Source: Liolophura sinensis
Taxonomy: Eukaryota; Mollusca; Polyplacophora; Chitonida; Chitonidae
NCBI RefSeq assembly: GCF_032854445.1
Contig: NC_088298.1
Location: 23,953,295 to 24,017,294, forward strand
Length of the DNA: 64,000 nt
Reading direction: 5' to 3'
Shown here: piece after piece, positions 1 to 11,775 of the stretch
How positions within the stretch are numbered: the first letter of the stretch is position 1
Layout of the letters: the number at the start of each line of letters is the position of its first letter
Notes under the pieces: generated by a model
Database searches by the model: none
Told to the model about the DNA's origin: nothing
What the model saw: only the letters and a program-made list of their open reading frames with translations
Made by a program: the position numbers and the translations under genes

Positions 1-56
1 CGGTTTCCACCCATCATAATGCTGGCCGCCGGCGTAAAACACAAATCAAAAAAAAT
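1..56 (+). mobile_element. SINE-1 3' end, cut by window edge
   Basis: The 3' end of the commonest SINE in this window, called SINE-1 here. It has the block CACCCATCATAATGCTGGCC, then a shortened tail (GGCGTAAAACACAAATCAAA) ending in A. The rest of the copy lies before the window start, or the copy is truncated. The usual GAAATATTCTTGAGTAC segment is deleted. Confidence 0.75.
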
Positions 57-1629
57 TGTACCGCAGTGCCATGTTGTATCATGACAGGGTCAGGTTGTCT
101 CATGGCTGAAAACTCTGATATTTCACCTGTATACATGACACACGCGACATTGTCTCAAAGAATAGGTGGGTGAATTTGAATATTTGGCGTTTCCAAACCC
201 AAACAGGAACGATGCACGCCACCTTGTCCCAAAGGGTCTGACTGTTTAATATGTACACTTAGACACGGCCCGCAAATGACACGGGGTTGAATGTTCCACG
301 ATGGTGTTTTACGTCTTGAACAGTCTTTATCAGCTTTCTTCTGACATAATACTCCATGTTAGCGCTCTCTATGCTCTCTGAACGTTCCTTCCACACCTAG
401 AAGCACAAGTATTTACCAACATTATGAAAGCATAGTAACAGCAGGCCAATAAAGTATCGTTTAAATCCTCTCTGTTATTTTTTGGCTTAAAACAGAGAAA
501 CCATCACATAGTTCTTTTTTTTTATTTTTCGATTGTTGTAAACGCTGTATGAATTTTGCTGATCATGCAACAGTCGTCAGTTTCATTGTAACCGTCCAAG
601 CTTTGGAACAGTTCTTATTAAGAAGTTTCCAAAAGTTTGTACATTGCAATTTAAAACGTCTTTGTCGCTTTTTGTGTTAAATTATGTTCAGCAAAACCGC
701 TCCATGCCCTGTAATATCTAAATGAAATAAGAATTGTATTACTGGTTACTGGTGTATTGGCAGAAGACACACAAAACTCCACACAAAAAGCTTTGTAGTT
801 CATTCCTTTTCGTATTCATTATCTCTCGTTGTTCACCTACAGCATGCCTTTCTTTTTCGTCTATGTAAATCTAAGCTTCATGTTCAACATTCGTACACAA
901 CTCGTAAACAATAACGGGGAATTCCAAGCCAATACTCAAAAATACCTATTCGCCCAATAGCCCATTGCGAATCAAAAAGCATACGTGTTGGAAATCTTGA
1001 GTGAATTTTGTGCTTTAATAGAATATCAGCGATGTTGTAGAAAAAGTAGAAAAATGGATGCTATATGTTCTTGGTGAGAGGACTGTCGATCTCCTCTCAT
1101 TAAATTTTTATCATGCCGGATATTATATATAACCCAGTGTAAATCGGTATTACCCATTATCCTATCTACTCTAAGCGTGTTGATTTTCCGACAATCGAGT
1201 GCTGGAGCCTAATGGAATTCCTTCCAGACAAACAACCGCGTCTACGCGAATAACATCGCCACTGTTTCTGCATTGCTGTTAATTCACTCATCAATCGGTT
1301 TTCTGCCCATTAGAAGGTCGTCTTCTGTTTGTTTCATTGTCAAGGTACCCTATTGTGGTGAGGCTCACCTTAACCTTGGATAAGTGGTGAAAGAGGAGGA
1401 GGAAGTGAAGTGTGGGGGAAGGGAAGGGGGTGGTTGTAAAATCTCTTAGTCGACTATCATTTAAGAGCTTTCCTGGTTCATTAGCTTAAAACTGCGATTG
1501 TGTTTTCCTGTCGTGGATCAGGTAGAATTATGGTTCACAAATGCTATTGGCTCTTTATATTGTGCCCTAAGAAAATTTTCGGTTAGAGTTCCAGCACAGC
1601 ACAGCGACTCCCCGATATAACTGAAATAC
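57..1629. other. AT-rich non-coding, nothing recognised
   Basis: No open frame of note, no tandem array and no element matching other parts of the window. There are short homopolymer runs, such as poly-T near 513, and a G/A-rich stretch near 1390-1435. Confidence 0.6.
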
Positions 1630-1765
1630 CGCCGCGTTGAATATACTCAAGAATATTTCACCTATACGACGGCTGTCAGCATTATAGGGGGAGAAACTTC
1701 GAAAGGGCCTGGGGAGGGTGGGGGGAACCCATAATCATCCGCAGGCTGCTGCCAGACCAGCTGTG
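1630..1765 (-). mobile_element. SINE-1 fragment, minus strand
   Basis: Reads as the reverse complement of the SINE-1 3' half: ACTCAAGAATATTTCACCTA, then TACGACGGCTGTCAGCATTA, then a diverged GGGAACCC block and CCGCAGGCTGCTGCCAGACC. The AAAT tail and the tRNA-like head are missing, so it is an old internal fragment. Confidence 0.75.
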
Positions 1766-3440
1766 GCACCTCTCGTAAATAAGTGTTTGTTAGAGAGTAT
1801 TAAGGATTCCATAAGTTTAGATTATTACGGCGTTGCCTTCATATATTACTAATAAGCTGATAACATTTTTGTTTCTTGCTACTTATAAGTATATTTGAGA
1901 AATGTTTTGTCGGTTAAACAATATATAAAAATCGATTAAGCGACATCTGCTCGATAAATTTTTGACCATCGGCGACCTGCTCACGTCGCGGTGCTTAGAA
2001 ACGAACGTATCAACATCGAGCTATTTCCAGATTATTATCCACATGTTGATGTATTAATTCCTGTCTCAAAGTTCCAAAGTCACTATGTTTTCTGGCAGCG
2101 TAAATGATCGATCGTTTGGTCCAGTGAAATCAAACGTCAAGCAGAAGACAAACAGCGTAAACAATAATGTGGCGTAAGAATTTACCAGATAAATGCTTTC
2201 TGAAAGATAACGGATTCAAATAAAAATGCAGACAGCTGACAACCGTTTAGTGTAAGTAGAATATACTTGAGAGGAGTTAATCCAAGAGCTTTTGCAAATA
2301 TCTGTTACAGCGGTAGTTTTCGGTTCAAGGTGTACATCTCAGGGACGACCAGCATTCTCATTCTCAATTAATATAAGCGTTTTTCTCGCTGCAGGGACAT
2401 TCGATCATACCCTGTGTCATTGCCGTGGTTACAATCAAGTTCTCGTTTTTCTGGCCTCAAGTTTAAGTCAGGACGTTTGTCGATTACCTGGCAAAAGGTT
2501 GTTTTCAAAAAATAAATCAAATAAATCAAACAAATAATTATGCTGAATTTTCGTTAAGATGCGCGATTTCTCCTCTGCTCCTCCTAACATAGCACCTGAA
2601 CTCCTTCACAACCATAATTACTAAAATGCTTTAATAAACATTATTAATGAACATATACTATAGTGTACTTTTTTTAACTTGTCGCCTACATTTACCTACC
2701 TGTGTGTGTAAAATCAGTCATACTTGCATACTTGCATGTAGGACTTTAATCGTATTCCATACAATAAAATACTTTAACAACACGTTTTCAAATTCATAAT
2801 GTTGAACTTCACAAATATTTACCGATATCACCTAGTATGACGTCATAATTATTCAGACAGAAGGGGCATGCTTCAGAGGGCTTTCCTCCATTCCAAAACC
2901 TGGCTGTTTTTTGCATAAGCAATAAATAAATAAATGCATATGAATAAATCAATAACGCTTGCATAGCCAAAACTGCCAAACTATAGCTTCATTCGCCTAG
3001 CCTACGTCGTAACAGGTTCAAAATACGTGCATTCACATATTAGTCTTTAGTTAAAATTTATACATCATAATTAACAGGGAGGAAAATAGGTAAGGTTTGT
3101 TTGTTGGGGATTTTTTTTCGGTTAACTGAACAAGTTTTATCTGGAAAACTGACCGAAATATTATTATTTATCAAAGGTATGACTACAAAGACATATTGAC
3201 ATATTCTTTACGTCACTAATAACAGTTCGTCGGCCATTTTTCCAGTCAGGTATATATATATATATAAATCAAAATCACCAGAGGCTTAATTTATCATCGC
3301 CGCGATCAGTGATTGGTGAAAAACTCGGTGAGTAAGTAGAAAACACACAAATCTATACGTGACTTCATCTGTCGCGTTTGGGGGCGGTATTTTGAGATAA
3401 ATAACCCCAATTATACACGTTTCCTTCACCGCTGACCGGT
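1766..3440. other. Non-coding, simple repeats only
   Basis: No recognisable gene. It contains AAATAAATC-type runs near 2510-2535 and 2920-2950, and a (TA)8 microsatellite at 3251-3266. An 81-codon open frame at 2292-2537 has no recognisable motif and I treat it as chance. Confidence 0.55.
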
Positions 3441-3444
3441 TTTT

Positions 3445-3773
3445 TCATCCATACTGAAATCTAACTAGACTCTCATTTGTTTGCTTTAGACGATACTCCA
3501 GGCGAATGGTCGCGCTAATAGCGGAAGTGACGTCATCGGGACGAGAGATATTCAACAAGCCCATTAGGTGATCGTCTGCTTTTGTTGAATGTATTCCGGG
3601 CAGCAAGAACCGGTTATGAATGGAAATAAACTTGGCGTACAAATCGATGACAGACATAACATGCCAGAGTTATCTCGGCTAAGTACATAGCTCAGCATTT
3701 GTACGTGTACCATGGTGACTCTGTTCATGAACCTCTGAAAATATCTTTCGTCGATGACGTTTAACCTTTTCAT
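3445..3773 (-). pseudogene. Candidate coding block with a frame change, unknown family
   Basis: Two overlapping minus-strand frames look protein-like in series. The first runs from 3773 (MKRLNVIDERYFQRFMNRVT...) and keeps a plausible composition to about 3662. The second takes over at 3657 (MSVIDLYAKFISIHNRFLLP...) and continues through HSTKADDHLMGLLNISRPDD to a TGA at 3445. Both are rich in charged and hydrophobic residues in natural proportions, and the block is more GC-rich than its surroundings. That would fit one coding stretch with an indel near 3660, or two exon pieces. The reading frame is closed upstream of the first Met. I recognise no family. It could be a broken host gene, an old domesticated or mobile-element fragment, or chance. 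A protein search is needed to decide. Confidence 0.3.
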
Positions 3774-3880
3774 TTGTACGACTTGATTTATTTAACAGTA
3801 AAATCACAATAAAAACTTTACTTTGATTATACTGCATGGTGACTTTATATTTATAATGTGTATATAATTAGGTATTTACG

Positions 3881-4930
3881 GCGCAGAGAGCAAAACCGGA
3901 GCAGTTACAACAGTGTGTTAGCCGGCAAAAATGTTTATACGTAACCCGTCAAATACGGCTACAGCATAGAGAGTAAAATCAGAGCAGTAACGACAGGGTG
4001 ATAGCTGGCAAATGGTCACACGAAACAGACGAAATACGGCTATATCATAGAGAGTAAAATCAGAGCAGTGACGACAGGGTGATAGCTGGCAAATGGTCAC
4101 ACAAAACAGACGAAATATGGCTGTATCATAGAGAGTAAAATAAGAGCACTGACGACAAGGTGATAGCCAGCAAATGGTCACACGAAACAGGTGAAATACT
4201 GCTACAGTATAGAGAGTAAAAATCAGAACAGTGACGACAGTATGTTAGCTGACAAATGTTCATACGTAACCCGTGAAATACGGCTACAGCATAGAGAGTA
4301 AAATCAGAGCAGTGACGACAAGGTGATAGCTGGCAAATGGTCACACGTAACCGGTGAAATACGGCTACAGCATAGAGAGTAAAATCAGAGCAGTGACGAC
4401 AAGGTCATAGCTGGCAAATGGTCACACGAAACAGACGAAATATGGCTGTATCATAGAGAGTAAAAATAAGAGCAGTGACGACAAGGTGATAGCTGGCAAA
4501 TGGTCACACGAAACAGGTGAAATACTGCTACAGTATATAGAGTAAAATCAGAACAGTGACGACAGTATGTTAGCTGACAAATGTTCATACGTAACCCGTG
4601 AAATACGGCTACAGCATAGAGAGTAAAATCAGAGCAGTGACGACAAGGTCATAGCTGGCAAATGGTCACACGAAACAGACGAAATACGGCTACGGAATAG
4701 AGAGTAAAACCAGAGCAGTGACGACAGTGTGATAGCTGGCAACGGTCACACATAACCGGTGAAATACGGCTACAGTATAGAGGCTAAAATTAGAGCAGTG
4801 ACGACAGTGTGATAGCTGGCAAATGTTCACATGTACCGGTGAAATACGGCTGCAGCATAGAGAGTAAAATCAGAGCAGTAACGACAGTGTGATAGCTGGC
4901 AAATGGTCACACATAGCCCGTGAAAGACGG
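3881..4930 (+). repeat. 80-81-bp tandem array, about 13 units, with higher-order structure
   Basis: Units carry GAGAGTAAAATCAGAGCAGT, GACGACAAGGTGATAGCTGG, CAAATGGTCACACG and GAAATACGGCTACAGCATA. The variants TATGGCTGTATC, TACTGCTACAGT and TACGGCTACAGC recur in the same order about 322 bp apart (4115 then 4437), so blocks of four units were duplicated together. Where the unit is exactly 81 bp it gives 27-residue repeats on the minus strand, which explains two spurious open frames there. Confidence 0.9.
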
Positions 4931-5100
4931 CTCTTGATGTAAAGGCATAAATAGTAGCACTTTACACGCCCCCTAGCACCATGGCTTAAGTCGGATTTCA
5001 GTGGTGATAAATGTCCCTCGTCTAGAATTACTCAATATGCTTTGTTGTCATCACAATTAACATACAATCACATTAAAATCACATGTGACTTTTTATGGAT
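3881..5100 (+). mobile_element. Element A, copy 1 (carries expanded 81-bp array)
   Basis: Element A is a dispersed repeat seen at five places in this window. In this copy the 81-bp segment is expanded at 3881-4930. It is followed by the rest of the unit: AAGGCATAAATAGTAGCACT, CCTAGCACCATGGCTTAAG, TCTAGAATTACTCAATATGC and TTTGTTGTCATCACAATTAA. The segment between ACGGCTC and the TAAATAGTAGCA block is deleted relative to the copies at 40.9 and 56.7 kb. There is no coding capacity, so it is presumably non-autonomous. Its class (Helitron-like, MITE or other) is not decided by the sequence. Confidence 0.65.
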
Positions 5101-5560
5101 TTTTTATAAATTGACGGAATAAACACCGAGCTTCATCAATTAATAGAAATTTTCCTACATGTACTTATAAAACTGATCGACATCGTTTAAGCAAAAAAAA
5201 TTCTAAAACGTTCTTTGTTGTTAAACAACATTTGATCAAACTGTACAAGCATTTTTTGAATGATCTGGCACCGGTTAGAGCTTGAGTTTTCCGAACAATG
5301 GTAAATGAACGTTTATGCATTAAACATTAATAGGCTTGCTCGAGAGCACATGGAAGGGGAGGTGATACAGTGGAAGTGGGCTCAATTCTCCCCTGCGGGT
5401 TCAACCCCGACCTTGGACAACAATTTGTCGGATCCGAAGCTCTCGTTCTTCGTTGGATTTTGATGACAATAAGCTATGAATGATGCTTGTCGGCCAATAC
5501 TACATTCATACGGTCGTTGATATCACATATGCGCAAATCGGGCAATTGCATTCTAACTGC
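4931..5560. other. Rest of element A, then unassigned sequence
   Basis: Up to about 5100 this is the single-copy part of element A. From 5100 to 5560 I see nothing definite. A short tRNA-like B-box string (GGGTTCAACCCCGACCTTGG) near 5398 may be a SINE head remnant. Confidence 0.45.
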
Positions 5561-6720
5561 GGAATGAAGGAGCACTGATTGGGTAATACTGCCATACAGA
5601 TATTTTAGGTTGTTGATACACTATAAATATCTGCACTGCTATTTTGCACCTAGCTGAAATATATCAGAAATTTGTTTGCTTTGCATAGAAGTGAAAAACT
5701 TTTTTCCAATGTTACTACCCATCCCACTGGAGTTTAACAAAGGTAACAAAATGCTAAGACTTCACTTCCAGCAACCCCAGCACAAAAAATGCTAAAACTT
5801 CACTTCCAGCAACCCCAGCACAAAAAGTGCTAAGGCTTCACTTCCAGCAACCCCAGCACAAAAAAATGCTAAAACTTCACTTCCAGCAACCCCAGCACAA
5901 AAAAAAAATGCTAAAACTTCACTTCCAGTAACCCAACACAAAAAAATGCTAAAACTTCACTTCCAGCAACCCCAGCACAAAAAGTGCTAAGACTTCACTT
6001 CCATTAACCCAATACAAAAAATGCTAAAACTTCACTTCCAGCAACCCCAGCACAAAAAATGCTAAGACTTCACTTCCAGTAACCCAGCACAAAAAAATGC
6101 TAAAATTTCACTTCCAGCAACCCCAGCACAAAGAAATTCTAAGACTTCACTTCCAGTAACCCAACACAAAAAATGATAAAACATCACTTCCAGCAACCCC
6201 AGCACACAAAAAATGCTAAGACTTCACTTCCAGTAACCCAACACAAAAAAATGCTAAAACTTCGCTTCCAGCAACCCCAGCACAAAAAAAATGCTAAGAC
6301 TTTTCTTCCAGCAACCCAAGCACAAAAAAAATGCTAAGACTTCACTTCCAGTAACCCAGCACAAAAAATGCTAAAATTTCACTTCCAGCAACCCCAGCAC
6401 AAAGAAATGCTAAGACTTCACTTCCAGTAACCCAACACAAAAAATGATAATACATCACTTTCAGGCAACCCCAGCACAAAAAAATGCTAAGACTTCACTT
6501 CCAGTAGCCCCAGCACAAAAAAATGCTAAGACTTCAATTCCAGTAACCCCAGCACAAAAAAATGCTAAAACTTCACTTCCAGTAACCCAAGCACAAAAAA
6601 TGCTAAGACTTCACTTCCAGTAACCCAAGCACAAAAAAAATGGTGACTATGCCACGTTGAGTTTTTGATATGTTGAAGAGGAAAGTGCAAGCTGCATGTG
6701 GTGGTAAGACATGGTTAAAA
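5560..6720 (+). mobile_element. Element B, copy 1 (carries expanded 38-bp array)
   Basis: Element B is a second dispersed repeat, with four copies in this window. The left part has GGAGCACTGATTGGGTAATA, GTTGATACACTATAAATATC, TGCACTGCTATTTTGCACCT and AAATATATCAGAAATTTG. The right part has GTTGAGTTTTTGATATGTTG and GTGCAAGCTGCATGTGGTGG. Between them the 38-bp array occupies 5747-6641. The copies at 26.9, 55.5 and 60.4 kb show the same flanks without the array. There is no coding capacity. Confidence 0.75.
5747..6641 (+). repeat. About 38-bp minisatellite, roughly 24 units
   Basis: The unit reads AAAATGCTAAAACTTCACTT, CCAGCAACCCCAGCAC, then A4-9. Unit length varies mainly through the A-run (CACAAAAAAATG), and AACCCC alternates with AACCCA. 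It starts at the point where copy 2 of element B (27.35 kb) has a single unit. Confidence 0.92.
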
Positions 6721-6944
6721 AATAATAAGGAAAATCAATTTCTGCCTAGTTCCCTCCCTCCCTTCACCATGATGCTAACCTCTGTCGTATGGGTATGGCA
6801 TAGAACTCAATTTAAAATATATGAATAAAAAAGTACTGTTACTGAAAACCACTTATCTCTCACCAATATGACGAGCAAATGTTTGAAGCGTTACACAGCC
6901 GGAATTAAATCCGCTTGAAATAAATATTTACGAAACTGAATGTT

Positions 6945-7190
6945 CATTTTGGCTTTGAATAGGCTGTAATTATAGTTACCCTAATATTTTTGGCTTTGGT
7001 TAGGCTGTAATTATATTTACCCTTATATTTTGGCTTTGGATAGGCTGTAATTATATGTACCCTTATATTTTGGCTTTGGATAGGCTGTAATTATAGTTAC
7101 CCTAATATTTTGGCTTTGGTTAGGCTGTAATCATAATTACATAAACATTTTGGCTTTGTATGGGCTGTAATTATAGTTACGCTAACATAT
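6945..7190 (+). repeat. About 41-bp tandem repeat, 6 units
   Basis: The units read TTTTGGCTTTGGATAGGCTG, TAATTATAGTTACCCTAATA. The last units are diverged (ATCATAATTACATAAACA). There is no link to another element in the window. Confidence 0.88.
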
Positions 7191-8087
7191 TATATAAATT
7201 ACAGTTAATATGTATCGTGAGTTCAGCCTCCAGCTGAACGCCACACCCTACTTTTTTTCACTTCAATATGCCGGTCAAGTTCGTAAGCGGAAGAAACCGG
7301 AGTGACCGGAATCAAGTTGCATGTGCTAACAAAATTTCCGAGGCTAGAATGAGCAACCTTGCACGAAATACAGTGGTGTCGCAAGCAGTACGACCGGTGC
7401 GGCCATTGCGGTTCCACTTTTCATCAAAAAGAAAAAAACGTCAAAATATAAATAAATAAAGTATAGTGGAACAACAAAATGAAGGCACACACACACACAG
7501 GTGCACTGTAAACTGTTAAGCACATAAAACTACAACGGTTCTACGTGAAGAATGAAAAGCCCGTAAAATGATTTTAGGGCATCTCCAGCGGTCTAGGATA
7601 CCAAAGCTTCCGGGACCAAAGCGGCCCATGGGCCCTAGCCTTTTGTGCTGTGATAGTCAAATTGCTTCTGAGGCGCCTGACATATTGTTAGAAGACAAAT
7701 GGTCCTCAGGGAATGTAAGATAGTGCAAACTACACGACTATGTTCTATTAATTCAACACTAAAATTATATTACACTAACAGGATATTTTGTTGAATATGA
7801 CAGAATATTGTGTTATTATAACATAATACATTCTATCATCACTGAGGCAGCAGACTTTCTGTTAAAATTAACAGATTAATTCTTTGTTTTGAGTGCCGGT
7901 CACATAACATTTCCAGTAGGTCGTTTTAGCATTTATGAATTGCCAAAATTCTATGCACGGCTTAGTTTCCTTTAACATGTTATTGTTGTGCGATGTTCAT
8001 AGTGTTGCATACGATGTCATAGCTACTCTGAGCCAATCATCAGTACACTAGATGATTAGTGACTAGAGTACTTGGTGGGGGGGGGGG
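7191..8087. other. Non-coding, with one dispersed repeat fragment
   Basis: An (AC)n run lies near 7488-7499. Around 7790-7850 the strings ATGACAGAATATTGTGTTAT and ACATTCTATCATCACTGAGG reappear inverted at 43.85-43.96 kb, so a low-copy dispersed repeat is present. A 62-70-codon frame on each strand at 7223-7459 shows no motif. A poly-G run ends at 8089. Confidence 0.5.
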
Positions 8088-8350
8088 GCTCCGTGGCTCA
8101 GTCGGTTAGCGCGCTAGCGCAGCGTTATGACCAAGGAGCCTCTCACCAATGTGGTCGCTGTGAGTTCAAGTCCAGCTCATGCTGGCTTCCTTTCCGGCCA
8201 TACGCGGGAAGGTCTGGCAGCAACCTGTCGATGGTCGTGGGTTTCCCCCGGGCTGTGCCCGGTTTCCACCCACCATAATGCTGGCCGCCGTCGTATAAGT
8301 GAAATATTCTTGAGTACAGCGTAAAACACCAATCAAATAAATAAATAAAT
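8088..8350 (+). mobile_element. SINE-1, full-length
   Basis: The most complete copy. The tRNA-like head has an A-box-like TGGCTCAGTCGGTTAGC near 8093 and a B-box-like GAGTTCAAGTCC at 8162-8173. The body contains GGCATACGCGGGAAGGTCTG-type and GATGGTCGTGGGTTTCCCCC blocks, then CACCCACCATAATGCTGGCC. The conserved 3' end GTATAAGTGAAATATTCTTG leads into CACCAATCAAATAAATAAAT. A- and B-boxes are RNA polymerase III promoter elements, so transcription would start at the head. The partner reverse transcriptase is not identifiable here. Confidence 0.93.
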
Positions 8351-9461
8351 ACTAGAGTACTGGACTTGAAAACAAAACAAATTTAACTAAGGTGAGGCAC
8401 TTAAGAGGATTTTAGCATAAAAAATGAAAAATATTGTTTTAAGGTAAGAAATACTTTGTGGAAAAGTAATCAGGATGTATGTAGTCTTCAGATATGATAG
8501 TTTCAATGTCCTATACAACTTTAAACTTTAGAAAATGGCAAAAATCACCATTGCGCTCCATTTAGCTCCATGCTATTTAACACCTCCTGCTCCTTGCGGG
8601 GAACCCGGGTGCTAGAAACTACGAATACTCGCTAGTTCTTTGGAATATGGGTAATACATAAATATGCAAGTGGGTTCCCATGGCGCTCGCCCAAGTTTTA
8701 CAGCGAATGCGTTAACACCTCTTATCTCATTTTCAAGGCACCGGATGAGGGTTTGTTGCTGTGGCGGCTATACGCGGTAGTAGTATCATAACACTAATTT
8801 GATAGTGTTTATTTTGACAGTTGGAGGAATGTTTTTTTTTTTTTTTTGCTTATACCATGGCAGTCAGTGTTATCCTTGGAGCATAATTATACAAGTAAAA
8901 TGACTGTAGCGAATGCGTCAAGGAATGGTATAGATCATGGCAAACGAAAACGAATGTTTTTGTAAACAAAGCATATAGAAATACAACGTATCCTCAGATC
9001 AAAATTGTCCTAGACCACCGTTGGCCTCTTTAACACAAACCTCCACACTTATTTGTCTCTTTCTTCCGTGTCTCAGGAACAATGCCTGCAGCTAAAACAG
9101 CGGCCAGATCAACAAACTCGAAGCTCACCTAAGGCATTCCTTGACTAAAGTTTCTTTGATTTGTTTGCTTGTGTTGTACTAGTTCCCGGTTCGTCAGTCA
9201 GAGCAATGCGGTCATGCTTACTGGGCACATCAAAGAGTTTACCGTAGGCTGAAGTACAAAAAGACGGTAATTAGTGACGTCAGTCGTAGCTCCGGTGACA
9301 GCCGCCTCCGTCTAGAAAATAATTTAATGTGGCAGGTGAGATTTTCCAGTCACAAATTCAGAAACTGCTATCTAGGGTCACGGGCAATTTGTTATCCCGA
9401 TAGGTATGTATGCTAATAAACGCTATGCAGTAAATAAATTCATTTTGCATTATGTCTCAGG
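8351..9461. other. Non-coding, nothing recognised
   Basis: No repeat family shared with the rest of the window and no convincing coding frame. A poly-T run lies near 8831-8848. A GC-richer island near 8585-8625 has no identifiable feature. Confidence 0.55.
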
Positions 9462-11135
9462 TGAATTGGGGCTGGGGATACACTACAGTTGAGACTAGGG
9501 ATACTTTACAATTGGAAAAGGAAACACTACAGTTGAGACAAGGGGTACACTACAATTGGATCATTAGACAGTATAATTGGGGCTGGGGATACACTACACT
9601 TAAGACTAGGGATACTTTACAATTGGAACAGGAAACACTACAGTTGAGACAAGGGGTACACTACAATTGAATCATTAGACAGTATATCTGGGGCTGGGAA
9701 TACACTACAGTTAAGACAAGTTATACACTACAATTGGATCAGGAGACACTACAATTGGGGCTGGGATACACCACCTTTTGGAGCAGAAGACACCAAACTG
9801 GAGCTGGGGATACACTACAGTTGAGACAAGGAATACACTACAATTCTGGCTGGGGATACATTACAACTATAGCAGGAAACACTACATTTGGGACTGGAGA
9901 TACACTACAGTTGAGACAAGGATACACTACAATTACGGCTGAGGATACATTACAACCAGAGCACGAGAGTCTACAATTGGGGCTGAGGATACATTACAAC
10001 CAGAGCACGAGAGTCTACAATTGGGGCTGGGGATACACTACAGTTGAGACAAGAGATAGACTTTTGTTGGATAGGGAGACACTACAACTGGGGCTGCGGA
10101 TACACTACAGTTGCGACTAGGGATACACTACAACTGGGGCTGAGGATACATTACAGTTGGAGCAGGAGACACTACAACTAGGGCTGGGGATACACTGCAG
10201 TTGGGACTAGGAATACACTACAATTGGGGCTGGGGATACATTACAGTTGAGACAAGGGATACACTACAGTTGGGGCTGTGGATACATTACCGTTGGAGCA
10301 GGAGGCACTACAATTAGGTTGGGGATACACTTTCAGTTGAGACAAGGGATACATTACAGTTGGGGCTGAGGATACATTACAGTTGGAGCAGGAGACACCA
10401 CAATTGCGACCAAGTATATGCTAGAGCTGAGACAAGAGATACACCACATCTATGGCTGATACAATACAATTGGAACAGGGGACATTACAACTGGGGCTGG
10501 GGATATATCGTCATCAGGGCTGAGGATACATTACAATTATGGCTGGGGATACATTACAACTGGAACAGGAGACACTACAATTGGAACTGGGGATACACTA
10601 CAGTTGAGACAAGAGATACACTACAAATGGGGCTGGTGACACACTACCATCGGGGCTGGCAATACAGTACAGTTCAGTTAAGGGATACACTATAATATAT
10701 GGCTGGGGATACTTTACAATTTCAGCAGGAGACACTACAATTGGGCTGGGGATATACTACAGTTGAGACAAGGGATACAGTACAATTACAACTTGAGACA
10801 CATTGCGACTGGAGCAGGAGACACTATAACTGAACCTGGGGATAAAATACATTTGAGACAAGGGATAGACAAGGTCTACTATTGGAGCAGGAGACAGTAC
10901 AACTGGGGCTGGTTATACACTACCATCGGGGATGGGGAGACACTACAGTTATGGCTGGGGATGCATTACAGTTGGAGCAGGAGACAGTACAATTGGGGCT
11001 GGGTACACGCTACAGTTGAGACAAGTGATACTTCACATGTATATCTGGGGATGCATTACAATTGGAGCAGGAGGCAGTGCAACTGGGGCTGGTTATACGC
11101 TACCATCTGGGCTGGGGATACACTACAATCATGAA
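9462..11135 (+). repeat. 24-bp-based minisatellite, about 1.67 kb
   Basis: Irregular array built from GGGGATACACTACAGTTGAG and GGAGACACTACAATTGGGGC type modules. The base unit GGGGCTGGGGATACACTACA plus four bases is 24 bp. Because 24 is a multiple of three, long frames persist (128 and 123 codons on the plus strand), giving eight-residue repeats such as YNWGWGYT and VETRDTLQ. These break often, and start and stop at array edges. I regard them as by-products of the array rather than a gene. Confidence 0.9.
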
Positions 11136-11384
11136 AAGTGCTTTGTGTCGATTAGATTATATTTGATTAGATGAGATTATACATTTATTCTCGGTGAGCA
11201 CTCTGAAAGCTAAGACCCTCGTTAGGCTAAACGAATTGTGTATTCGGCGGATTTATAAATTAAGCGAGTGTGTAGATTCTATTGGCAAACAATTTTCACC
11301 ACTTTCTTCTCGAATGTATGTGTATAAATCGGAGTGAAATGTTTTGTAGATTGTGGTTTATGGAGCAAATCGAGGTATCAGTCC

Positions 11385-11775
11385 AAAGCCTCTGTGCCCG
11401 AGTGGTGAGCAGGCTAGCCTCTTACCAAAACGACACATGGAGCGATTTGTCTGACAAGAAGAAGACACAGTATATGAACACATACCCATACTGACTCCTC
11501 CTTCCTTACAAGATAGCGATATGTTTTATGGGTGGAGTAAAGAGGAATGTCCGACATAAACCACCGACCTTTGGCAAGTTTCTGACGATATTTCGCACGT
11601 GTGACATACTGCTTGATATGTACACCATATATGCATTTGTCGGAAGACAAGTGATGTTCAGCGAACGTTAGACTGTGCAGATGGCAACAGGAGTGTCGTC
11701 GGAAAGGCGTGCGTGGAAAGGTCTGCCAGCAACCTACGGATGGTCGTGGATTTTTCACCGGACTCTGCCCATTGT
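11385..11775 (+). mobile_element. Composite of SINE fragments and repeat D
   Basis: Four pieces lie in order. A SINE-1-like head is at 11385-11432 (GCCCGAGTGGTGAGCAGGCT). A SINE-2-type piece follows at about 11445-11515 (AGACACAGTATATGAACACA). Repeat D is at 11520-11660 (TAAACCACCGACCTTTGGCA, then AGTTTCTGACGATATTTCGC). Last is a SINE-1 middle piece at 11690-11775 (GTGGAAAGGTCTGCCAGCAA, then CCTACGGATGGTCGTGGATT). It is either successive insertions or a chimeric SINE. Confidence 0.6.

Noticed and set aside
3918-4344. Overlapping minus-strand open frames with CQLSPCRHCSDFTLY-type repeats
   Set aside because: They are translations of the 80-81-bp array, closed whenever a unit is not 81 bp, and the same unit gives a similar frame at 28.8-29.3 kb.
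8088-8324. Two open frames over the full-length SINE
   Set aside because: They are translations of SINE-1, and similar short frames recur at nearly every SINE copy.
11414-11758. 114-codon minus-strand frame
   Set aside because: It spans the composite SINE and repeat D fragments and has no protein motif.
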